From Symbiodinium natans (Eukaryota; Sar; Dinophyceae; Suessiales; Symbiodiniaceae): a DNA stretch of 64,000 nt. The stretch lies in assembly GCA_905221605.1 (NCBI GenBank), contig CAJNDS010000724.1, positions 724,001 to 788,000 of the forward strand. The letters are read 5' to 3'. Within the stretch, counting starts at the first letter, position 1. Each line of letters starts with the position of its first letter. The position numbers were made by a program, and so were the translations under genes. Positions 46,001 through 58,000 of this stretch are shown here, piece after piece. The notes below the pieces were generated by a model. The model was not told where the DNA came from. It saw nothing but the letters and a program-made list of their open reading frames with translations, and did not search any database.

Positions 46001-49000
46001 GGTGGTGGCCATCTACAGGGAGATGAAGGTGCGGGTATGCCCACGACGATAGTGTTTGGGGAGGTAAAGGATCATGGGCATGTTTCAGTGGGGATAGAAG
46101 TACCTTACTTTTAAAAGGGCATACGTATATATATATACACACACACATCTTATATATATATATATATACATATTTGTGTGTGTAGAATATGGTTTATATA
46201 GGTAGAACTGCAGTTGTCCTACACTACCCATTCATGTCGCTGGTACACATGAGCCTGCAAGCACCGTTTAGGGTTAGGGTTCATCGTGCTCTCGCACGAG
46301 ATGGTGGAGGCTCTTCGGTTGAAGTCACCCCTCACAGCCAAACGAACCCCAAAATTTGCCCTATCTTACTTTCATTCTAATCAAGGGTACAGATCCATAA
46401 ACGTTAGCCCTTTCAGGGTTCGTTTGGTCCCGATGCAGCGGCTACAGCACCTTGGTGCGCAGGAGCGCGGAATTGCTTGCAACACCATCACGTGCCCCTG
46501 CTCAGAACTGCGGTGCATGCAAGCTTGAAAGTGGCCGACGAAGCACCGGCTGTTGTTGGGAGTTGGTACGATGCACCCTAAATCCTAAACCTAAGCCCAA
46601 AGCCCTGAGGCTTAAGCCCCTGACCTCGCTCCTGCTGCCCCGAAAAATTGAGTTCAGGGAGTTTAGATTTTTAAATTTTGGGTTTAGGGTTTAGGGTTTA
46701 AGTGAAGATGGTGGGACAGTAGAGGCTGCCCTTCTTCCCATGCCGACTTGAACCAAGGTGGCGATACGATACTCCCGAAGGGTCCATGTACCTTATTATT
46801 ATATACTTGGGCCCCAAAGTCCCTATGCAGGGGCTTAGGGTTTAATTCGGCTTTAGGGTCCAGGTTTAGGGTTTAGGGTTACAAGGGGTACTTTGGGGCC
46901 CAAGTATTCCCTATCTAGGCACAGCTACTTCTAGGGACTTGTAGACTCAAACTTTGCTGACACGATTTTGCCCGCAAGCCCACATTCTGGATACCTCCCA
47001 GAAGAGACCACGCGGCAGCCGAGGCGTATTCCATTGCCTGGGTTTGTTGTATAAAGCTGGGGTGAGAGAGAAGTCTCAACCCGACAGCCCGAGCCATGAG
47101 GTACAACACCATGTTGAATGCGCTGGCCCGCCTGGTTCCTGGGAGAGCGAGCGAGCGAGCGAGAGAGAGAGAGAGAGATAGAGAGAGAGGGAGAGGGACA
47201 AAAATGAGACAGACTAAACCCTAGCCAGCTAAAAGTCTTACACCCCCGACGCCCCAACGACCACCCTAAACGCCCAAAGCCCTTTGAGCCTCCTAATTCA
47301 CTCCCCTAAACCCCTTAGCCCTTAGCCCCCGAATTAAACCCAAACGCCCTGAAACGCCCTGAACCGCCCTGGGCTCCCTGGAACCCAAAGGCCCTAAACT
47401 GCAAGCCTCGAACATCCCAATCCATAACAGAAACCCCGCCCCCAAGATCCAATAACTTGATTCTGAGGGTATGTTCGAAGCTTGTTTCATGCCAGCCTCA
47501 AAAACTACTAAACGGCGTCACATGAAACCCAAGATCAGAAACTACCCTCCTGCCCCTAAATGCCCAGAAATTCCCGAAGTTTGCTGAGTTCCCCAGACCT
47601 TCTGGGAAGCCTGCCGGAGCATGGCCTGGTGCTTGGGTGCACTCAACATACATCAACCCTAAACCCTAAACCCTAAACCCTAAACCCTAAACCCTAAACC
47701 CTAAACCCTAAACCCTAAACCCTAAACCCTAAACCCTAAACCCTAAACCCTAAACCCTAAACCCTAAACCCTAAACCCTAAACCGTGACTGGTCCGACCC
47801 TTTGGCCTGATCAGACAACACCCATGGCATAGACTGTGTCTACGAGCACGCCGTGTACCAGGACAAGTACCCGCGCAAGGGACATGAGTGTACCAGAGGA
47901 ATGCGAAATGTGGTCCGGAGCTTCATCCAGGAGAAGCTTTTGTCATCGGATCCCGCTTCGTACTTGGATTTTGTGGGACCACCCTGAGTACCTTAGCTTC
48001 CCGTGCTTCCCGAACATGCCTAGACACCCCAAAAACACTAGGCACCCTAAGTACCTTAACTTCTCCAAATACTCTGAAATACCCCCACATTGCCTAGGTA
48101 ATTACCCTACACCCGAAACCCTACGCCCTACGTGCCCAAATAAAACCATGACATTCCCAAAATACCCTATACCCCTAAATGCCTCAAATGAGTAAACCCT
48201 AAACCCTACACCCTAAATTTAAGAGCCTCCGGCTCAAGCCGCCGACCCCGCTGGAGCATAGTTGAGAGGTCTATCCCAGCCTGTGAAACGTTGGGGGGGT
48301 CAGGACAAGCGCAAGCCAAAAAGACAGGCGGTGGGGGGGGGTGGGGCGGGGGGGGAGGTGGGGGGGGGGGGGGGGTGGTGGGGGGGGGGGTGGGGGGGGG
48401 CGTTCGGGGTGGGGGGGGGGGGTGTTGGGGGGGTGGGGGGTGGGGGGGGGGTTGGGGCGGGGGGGGGGGGGTGGGGGGGGGGGTGGGGGGGTGGGGGGGG
48501 GGGGTGGGGGGGGGGTCGGGGGTGGTGGGGGGGGGGGGGTGAGGTGGGGGGGGGTGGGGGGGGTGGGGGGGGGTGCGGGGGGGGTGGGGGGGGGTGGGGG
48601 GGGGTGGGGGGGGGGGGGGGGGGTGGGGTGGGGTGGGGGGGGGTGGGGGGGGGGGGGGGGGGGGGTGGGGGGGTCCACTGATTTTGCTGAGGCGCCACGC
48701 GCTGTGCGGGGGCGTCCTCCACGAAAAAAATTGTATGCACGACCACCCCCACCCCCCCCCTACCCCCCCCCGCGTTTTGGGGGGGTGAGGAGGGAAAGAG
48801 GGAGGTTTTCACCTCCTTTTCCCATCCAACACGCCGCCAGGGTCGGCGGACCCAAACCCCAAATCCTAAACCCTAAACCCTAAACCCTAAACCCTAAGTG
48901 CCCAAACAAAAACCTCCCTGGTTTCCCCAGGATGCGGCATGATGCACGAGGTGCCCCAGCTCCTCGAGGAGCCCCATTTTATAGGGCTTTGAGGCTTGAG

Positions 49001-52000
49001 GTGTTTTTGTTTTCGGGGTTAAGGGTTTAGGGTTTAGGGTTTAGGTTCGGGGGCTAGGGTTGAGGGTTTGTGGGGCTTATGGGAGGGACGGGCTTTCTAG
49101 GGCTTGGCAGGATTTCTGGAGCAAAAAAATAAGCTAAAAACAAAATATTTTTTCACTTTTTAGTAGACATGTTTTTGGCTTGGCGGACTTCCGGTCTTCC
49201 GTACGGAATTGAAGGGCTGAACAGGTTGAAAAGATTGCGGGGCTTCTTTCCGGTGTTTGGGTTGCAGTTTTTCTTGTGGTTGTTTTTGAAGTGCTTTCGG
49301 GTTTTTTGGGGTACTCGGACTCCCCCCTGCCGATGACTGGGTTCGCCAGGACATGCGTGACAGCGACCCTCCTGTGCAGCCTGACATCGTCACCTACTCC
49401 ACCATTGTCAAGGCGCAGTTCATCCGGCAAGTTGTCGAAAATTATGGCCCCCTTTCTGGGGTGTGTTGAGGGGCTTTTGAAGGTTCAGAGTGTAGAGACT
49501 TCAAGATGTGGGCAGCTCTCCCGCTGTCTCGGCCCCTTGAGGCCTCTAAAGATGTCGGTCCATGATGACAGGGAGTGCCGCGAAAGGGAGCCCCAGTGTA
49601 GGGAACCGGCCATCTCTAGGACGGATCGCAGACAGAGCCTAGGACCCACTTGGAGGTTCATGGTACTTGAACTTATAACCCTACTTATAATACCCCTAAA
49701 GGGCCTTATAGGGGTTATCCCACTTATAAGTAGGGTTATAAGTACAGTTATAATTGGTTAACCATGAACCTTCAAGCAGAGTAGGCCCGTCTTCCCATTT
49801 CTGAGGGTTTAGGTTCCCAGGGAAGCCCCTTAAAACTCAAATTCAGGTGGTTCTTCTTCGGGTTTAGGTTCCCTTATAGGCCCCCTTAAAACCAACAAAG
49901 GGCACCCATTGTGTTCCTGGGTTGCTGTTGGGTCTAGGACCCTAGACCCTAAACACTAAACCCTGAACCCTGTGAAGACCAGTAGCTCAGCGAGAGAGCC
50001 GCAGGGATACTGCATGGCGGGAGACGTCGCTGGGGGGCTCAGTGCTTGCGATCCGAAGAATGCTACCCACCCTAGCCCTAAACCCTACACCCCAAACCCC
50101 AAACCCTAAAACCCTAAACCTTAAACCTTAAACCCTAGAACCCTAAACCCTAAACCCTTTAAACCTGAGCCTTAAGCCTTCAACTTAAAACCTCAAACCT
50201 TAAATCTTAAACATTAGCCTTAAACCCTGAACCTTAAACCTTGAACCTTAAGCCTTAAACCCTCACCCTCAATGCTGCAAACCTTAATACAACCCTGACA
50301 GTGAGAGGAAAGTTGCTGAATCTGAGCTCCCCCTCAACCCTCAAACCCTAGCCCTAAACCCTAAACCCTAGACCCTACATTCTAAACCCAAAGTTCTAAG
50401 CAAACCCCGAACCCTCAACCCTCAACAAGCATGCGCAGGGCTGCGGGGTGCGGTAAATGTTACCCAGCACTCCAAGCACCTCCTACCATGGGTTTAGGGT
50501 TTAGGGTTTAGGGTTTAGGGTTTAGGGCTACCCGGTTACCGCTAAGCACGCTTCTTGTGGTTTAGCTTAAAGGGCTATAGGGCTACCCTGTTACCGCTAA
50601 GCAGGCTTGTTGTGGCTTAGTTGAAGGGTTTGTATAGGATTTGAGGGTTAACCGGGTTCAAGTTGTCTCAGTAGCCCCGAAATAGCCGGCACAGACCCCC
50701 TAGATTCCCTTTACGGGTTCACTAGCTTAATTCCAGCTTCCAAACAAAACCAGATTACTCAAATCTGCGGGTTGAAAAATTAGGGTTCATAGGTTAAGGG
50801 TTTAGGGTTAAGTGTTCAGGGTTTAGGGAAGATACCTCGTAGAGAATGGTCGACAGGCCCCTGCCATCCGCCCTGACGGGACCTCAAATGGGTGTTTCGC
50901 CAGCAGGGCCCCCAACAGGGCTTCGGGTTGAGGGGCCCTTAATCTTGATTATAGTAGGGGGGGCGGGGGGGTACTACAATCCCTAATAAGGACTGTAGAA
51001 TAAGGAGGAACAGCCCAATTCAGGAGGGAGAGTTGTACGGCCATGATCAGACCTTGACTGCTAAGGACAAGGCCTTCGCACTCCTCAAGGAGATGAGGAA
51101 GAGCAATGCCGTGACTCCTGACGAGGCGCTGAAGGAACTTGATTATGCCACAGGTTACCCGCAACAAGGGCACGGGAGTTCTTTTGCTACATCTCCCTAT
51201 TGTGGCAACATCTTATAACATCTTTTTAGTTCCTTAACAAGAGAACAGTAAACATTCCTGGAACTGCCCCCGCAAAGCCCCTAGTGGTAGACAGGCTCTT
51301 GCTATGAAGCCGTTTTCATGGTTATCAGTACATATAGTATAGCGCCCTTAGAATGGGACTCTTGATGTTTAGGCTGGTGGAGGGTCTCAAGATTTCAGGA
51401 CGGGAGGTTGAGCAGGGGTTATAGAGCTCGTTGCAAGGAGTGCGAGCATCAGAGCGATGAAGTCGCATAGCAGAAGGGGTACGGTGTTCATACACAAAGG
51501 GCTTGCAAAGCCCTACGGGTTCAGGGTGGGTTTAGGGTTTAGGGTTTAGGGTTTAGGGTTTGGGGTTTATGGTTTATGGTTTAGGGTTTAGGATTCAGGG
51601 TGTAGGGTCTAGGGTTGCTGCACCCATTCATGCCTGAAATCTTTTTTTATTCCATAGCCCGAACGACTATCCCGGAGCAAAACGCTTCAAAGCATCGTGG
51701 CCTCACATATCTTTGTGGTACTTTACTGTAACTTTATATCCTTACCCTTTTTTGGGTTTATTGGGTTTCCTATTAAGGCAGCTAAAAGTTTAATTTATAG
51801 CTACCCTCCTGAGTGCAGCCAAGATATAATATAGTATGCGGATCTTCGATATAGGGGTTTTCCGGTCCTAGGGGTACCCTGTTTATTTTTTGTTTTTATG
51901 TTTTTTTGGGGGGGGGGCCCTTCAAGGGGATTTTGTTCTATTTGGGGTATAAAAGGGGTGCCCCTATTTTGGGAAATTCCCATATAGTGTATAGTACGCG

Positions 52001-55000
52001 GATGTTTGACACACTTCCCGAAAGACTTGATCAAACAGGAGCTAAACTAACCACGCTGCAGCACAAACCTCGAGAGAACCTTTTAAACCCGCAACCTTAA
52101 GCTACTAAGCACTCCAGCCTCAACCCTTAAACCCTAAACGCCCTGAACCTCGTTAGGGGGCTGTGAGTTGTCTGGAGATGCCAACGTGTGCTGCGAGGTT
52201 CTCTACAACAGTCTGCTGGCGGCCCGTCTGCAGACGAAGCCCTACAAACTACGACCCCCCCCCCCTAAAAAAATAAAGATATTCTTCCTTGTAAGGGGAA
52301 TATATGGATGATTATCTTTAATAGTTGTTTTTTGGGGGGGGCTTCTTGAGCATAGTAATAAGCCCTCAACCCTGAAGCCTCTCGTTGGCTCCGCGCCCGG
52401 CCCTGGCTTAGGGCCATGGATGATCATGCTACCTTAGGGTTGTTAGACTGCAACATTTCGAGTTCCCGCTGTTTGTACCTAAATTTTCGTATGTTTATGA
52501 GCAATAAGCGAAGGCTTGATACCAAGAACCCGATGGGGTCCCCACTTTGGCAAGGGATTCTTGTATCCCCTATTAGAATCTCATTAAGGACTGTTCGTAC
52601 AAGGGGGAACATCCCTAAACCCTAAACCCCAAAAAACCCACCCCCTAAACCCTAAACCCTAAACCCTAAACCCTAAACCCTAAACCCTAAACCCTAAACC
52701 CTAAACCCTAAACCCAATTAGAATCCCTATGAAGGACTGTTAGTATAAGGGGGAACATCCTAAGGTCTACACTTGTTGCAGATTGGTAGACGATGCTCTA
52801 GCTCAACCTTGCCGAGCTGTCGTGTTTTTCACACTGGGCTTCCTTGGGAAAGGTTTTAGGGTTTAGGGTTTAGGGGTTAGGGTTTAGGGTTTAGGGTTTA
52901 GGGTTAGACATCTGAGGACGGCTGTGCCAAGCAGTCGCGCGTGGACGAAGCGCTGTCCCTGCTGGAGGAGATGAAGACGCAGGGGGTCGCACACCAAGTG
53001 TTTGGTCCCTTCGGATGTAAACCCTAACCCCTAAACCCCAAACCCTCCAGGGGGATGACTGGATGGAACCCTTAACCCCAAACCCCACAATCCATAAACC
53101 CCCAAAAACCCGAACCCTAAAAACCCAAAACCCCCAAAATCCCTGCTTGAGCCACCGTTTAGGGTTTAGGGTTTAGGGATCAGGGTTTAGGGTGCCTTTC
53201 AGGTCGTGCCTTCAAACTACACGCTCAGCATCCTCTGCAAACTGCTCGGCCGCGCCAGGCGCAAGACCGGCAGGGGCAGGGCTTCCCCTAAAAACCCAAC
53301 AAACAAATCCTAAAGGCCCTTAAGTGAAAAGCCTTTCCTCCCTAAAACAACCCAAAAAGCCCCTAACCAAAAAGAACTCTCCCAAGGGTTTTGGGTTTAG
53401 GGTTTAGGGTCTAGGGTATGGGTTGGGGCTTAGCTAGGGTTTAGGGTTTAGGGTTTAGGGTTTAGGGTTTAGGGTTGAGGGTTGAGGGTTGAGGGTTGAA
53501 AGGGTTTAGGGCTTAGGGTCCCTGATCACCATGGGCAGGCTTTCCCGGGCCCCTCAAGGGCGCACCTGGACTTTCCATTGTAGTTCCTTTGGCGGGTCCA
53601 GGGGTCAGGGTTTGCAGGGTTTTTACTTGCATTGTTTTTTTTGTTAAGGATTTCGGATTTAGGTGTTATTTTAGGATTTAGGCTCGAGTCCTTAAATGGG
53701 GTTTCGGGTTTCTTTTAGGGTTTTTAGGGTATAGGGTTTAGGGTGCACAGTTTACAGAAGTTGGGGGTAGTTTTGGTGCGTTTTTTGATTCAAGGTTTGC
53801 AGGGTTTGGGTTTCGGGTTCGGGTTCATGGTTACAAGTTTGGGAGAGGGATGACACAACAGCAGCCAAGCAGCCCAAAAAGGTGACGACGGTTGGGGTAA
53901 CATCCCTCGACTTCCCTTGTGGCGGCAGCAGTGCCCTGCAACGGTCATCTCTGCGTCCTCCCGCACGGAACCCTACATGCAGCTGTACAAGTCTTACACG
54001 AGGCGGTGGCAAGTAGGGCTACTGCACTTGCAGCCCACTAGAACCGTAATCCAGGTACAGGGTGGGGCCCCCTTACTATACTAACTGTAGTTAAGGGACT
54101 TATAACCTAACTTAGGGTCCTTATAACCCAATTTAGGGCCCTTATAACTCTACTTATAACTAGGGGGCCTCACCCTGTACCCCCCCAAGATGAAGCCTTG
54201 AGAGCAAGCTGGGGGGTGCGGGCCATCACCCCTCCCGAAGCTGACTGTCTCACCAGACTGAGACCATGCCCATGCAGCAGATTTTAGCACGTGAGAATCC
54301 TACTCAAGGTACCGATATCCCTAACTCTTACGTCTACCTTTATGTCCCCTGTTTGTCGTACTTTTATGTCTCTACTTGATATCGACCCACCCACCTTCGA
54401 GTTTTTCGTTAGGCCCTTAAAGGAGGGGTGTTCATGGGGGTAGGTATTTAGGGAACCTAGAGAATAGCGGGGTCCGTATCAGGGAACCTTGGGTTATGTA
54501 CCCCCCCTTGAAACCCCTTCCCCTAAGGACTCTACATAAACCCTAAACCCTAAACCCTAAACCCTAAACCCTAAACTCCACATGGAGTCGTATTGAATTC
54601 GTAGAGTAGACGTGGGGCTGTGGAACGTGGCCAGGCGACTGGATCAGGCCTGTAGCCTGGTGCAGAGCTTCACGCAGGAGCTGCGGTTTGGGGAACCGCT
54701 CTTGGAATTTCGTGGCCCAATTACTGTACTTACAATTTTAGGGCTTAGGGTCTAGGGTTGAGGGTATGCGTTCTTATACCCGCAATTTGCACTGATACAA
54801 GCTTGGGGTTAAGGATTTAGGGTTTGTAGGGTTTAGCTTGACCTTGGTTGTGGGGGAAAGCAAGCCTAAGCCCAACTTCAACAATGCCCCGTGCCTTATA
54901 ACGTTGTGCACGGGGTTAGGCTTCCCTAGGAAGCTCCACTAAACACAATGAGTTTAGGGTTTAGGGTCTAGCGTGTAGGGTTTAGGGTTTAGGGTTTAGG

Positions 55001-58000
55001 GTTTAGGGTTTAGGGTTTAGGGTTTAGGGTTTAGGGTTTAGGGTTTAGGGGTGACCCTAAACCCTAAACCCTCAACCGGAAATCTTGAGACCGCCACGTC
55101 CAAGCGACGCCAGGAGTACGGCTTCAAGGCCAACATCCAGGCAGGGGCCCTGGGGTTTCATGGCTGTAGGGTTTAGGCTTTAGGGCTAGGGTTTAGGGTT
55201 AGGGTTTAGGATTTAGGGTTTAGGGTTTATGGTTTAGGGTTTAGGGCTAGGGTTTAGAGTCTTAGGGTTTAGTGCTAGAGGACGTTCTAGGACCCGAAGG
55301 GGGGGCTTCTGGGTTCATTATTTTGGGAGATCTCAGGGATACTAAGCCCCAAAGTGGGCTCTCGTCTCTCGAAGCCTATCCCCACTACCTTAAACCCCTA
55401 AACTAGCTTCAGGTTTCAGGTTTTAGGGGTTTAGGGCCTAGGGTTTAGGGTTTAGGGTTTGGGGTTTAGGGTTTAGGGTTTAGCTACCCTAACTCCTAAA
55501 CCCCAAGACCTTAAACCTTGCACCCCCAAAGGCCTTGAAGCCCCAAGCCACACAACATCCTGAAACCCTAAGTCCTGAAACCCGAAGCTCCAACCCATTC
55601 GGGTTTAGGGTTTAGGGTTTAGGGTTTAGGGTTTAGGGTTTAGGGTTTAGGGTTTAGGGTTTAGGGTTTAGGTTTAGGGTTTAGGATTGAGGCAAAAACG
55701 GTGTGATCTTGCTGGTTCTTAGCCGGGCTTATGGTTTGGAGTTCGTAAGTTTGTGGGGTTAAGAACCCTAAGCCTTAAACCCTAAACCCTAAACCCTAAG
55801 TTTGGGGTTAAGGGTTTGGGGGTTAGGGTTTAGGGGTTTTTGGGTTTGGAGCTTAGCGCTTAGGCTTGCGTATGTGGATTCCATGGTGTTGGGTGAGGTT
55901 TTGGGGTTCAGGGCTTCGAGAAGCATAGGTAGGAATTAAGCCTCAGCCCTTTTTCCCATGAAACCCTAAACCCTAAACCCTAGATCCTACTCTTGCCAAG
56001 CCAGGTCTACACCTGCCTCATGCAAGCATGCATCCACAATCGCCAGTGCCACCGAGTGCTGACCCTTCACGACCAGGCCATTAGCGAATTAGCGTTCCAG
56101 CGTGGAGTTCGTCTCTGAAGCCCTAGACCACCTTTTCATACACCCTAATCCCTACAATCCTTGAAGGCCCTCAGCCCAAAGACCCTAAACTCTAATCCAT
56201 AGAAAAGCCTTAACAACCCTAATGCCTGAAGCCTTAAGCCGTAAGAACTCCGTAAACCCTCAAGCCCCAATCCCGAAACCCTAATCCCCAAATCCCCAAA
56301 ACAACCCTAAACTCTAAACCCTAGAACTTCCCATCAAGCTCTCAACCTTTTTGGGGGGCCGGGTTTAGGGTTTAGGGTTTTGGGTTTAGGGTTTTGGGGG
56401 TGCGCGCAGTTCTTTAACTTCTGTACCCTTTAAGGTAAATGGGGGGGGGGGGGGGGGGGAGCATCTGTTGCCAGGTGGTGAAGGGCGGAAGCTGCTCCCC
56501 TGACGAGAAGACATACACGGCACCGACTCCCAGCGGGGGTGGGGGGGGGGGGGCTGAGGGTTTAGGGTTTAGGGTTCAGGGTTCAGGGTTCAGGGTTCAG
56601 GGTTTAGGGTTTAGGGTTTAGGGGGCTTGGGGGCTTGGGGGTGCTTACGGGGGGTTACAGGGATTAAGGGGGCTTTAGGGGTTTTCAGATTTTGAGGTGA
56701 GAGTCCTAGGTTGAACCTAGAGACCCATGAAAAGGGAAACGACCTCAATCCATCGGTCTATTTGCCTTAAAGGGTGTTTTGGATTTAGGGTTTGAGGGTT
56801 TAGGGGCTTAGTTCCTCTATGGGTCTCTCTCGGCTTCAGGGCGTTGTACTGTGCCTGTGCTTGTGCTTCTTTTCGGGCTTGCTGCCTGCGCCCCAAAAGC
56901 GCACCCTGCAGCCGACTGTCTTGAGGTTTCTTGAACCCCGTTTTAGAGTTTAGGGTTTAGGGTTTAGGGTTTAGGTTTAGGGTCTAGGGTATAGGGTTTA
57001 AGGTTTAAGGTTTGAGGGTTCAGGGGCTTAGTTCCTCTATGGGTCTCTCTCGGCTTCAGGGCTTCAGGGCGTTGTACTGTGTCCGTGCTTCTTTTCGGGC
57101 TTGCTGCCTGCGCCCCAAAAGCGCACCCTGCAGCCGACTGTCTTGAGGTTTCTTGAACCCCATTTTAGAGTTTAGGGTTTAGGGTTTAGGGTTTAGGGTT
57201 AGGGTTTAGGGTTTAGGGTTTAGGTTTAGGGTCTAGGGTCTAGGGTTTAGGGTTTAGGGTTTGAGGGTTTAGGGGCTTAGTTCCTCTATGGGTCTCTCTC
57301 GGCTTCAGGGCTTCAGGGCGTTGTACTGTGTCTGTGCTTCTTTTCGGGCTTGCTGCCTGCGCCCCAAAAGCGCACCCTGCAGCCGACTGTCTTGAGGTTT
57401 CTTGAACCCCGTTTTAGAGTTTAGGGTTTAGGGTTTAGGGTTTAGGGTTTAGGGAACCCAACCAAGGTCCCCCTCCCCCCTGCTCCCCTCAACCATCGAG
57501 ATGAACAAAAATAGCATCGGGTGCTTCGAAGCTGTGAAGCAACGCACAAGCCAAGCATCCCAAGACATGAAGCACCAAAAGGCCTGCAAGAGCAACGAGC
57601 GTGAGAAGTAACTTTGTGGAAAGCACGAAGCCGAAACGCCAAGAACACGAACAGACCGAAACCATAAAATGCCAAAAGCCCTTCCGAAAGCGAAGGAAGC
57701 TGCGAAATGTGCAAAGACGCGGGTAAACCGACACAGAGAGCAGAAAACAAACGATGAAGCAAAGAATTGCAGAAGTGTATAATACAGTCCGCAATTGTGT
57801 GCTGGAGAAAGGGAGGTACTGTCGCAAATACCGAGGAAAGACCCGAAGAAATGGAGGATTTGCCGAACTTCCGCCGCATTCCAACTACAGGGGGGAGAGG
57901 AAACCCTAAACCCTAAAGCCACCATGAACCACCACGGGGGGCAAAGTGAAATCCCTAATTAGGCCCTCCAGCCTAACCTTAACAGCACCATGAACAACAG

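Noticed and set aside
48262-48883. Very long Gly- or Pro-rich open frames on both strands
   Set aside because: They follow from the poly-G tract. All frames are open and have no other composition.
49980-50060. tRNA-like D-arm (tagctcagcgagagagc)
   Set aside because: No anticodon arm of proper geometry and no T-arm follow. The stretch overlaps exon 35 of the PPR gene, whose phase and motif fit are strong.
57442-57925. Three overlapping minus-strand frames of 131-158 codons
   Set aside because: All three phases are open over the same purine-rich stretch, which indicates composition rather than selection. No motif is recognised in any of them, and the surrounding gene is on the + strand.
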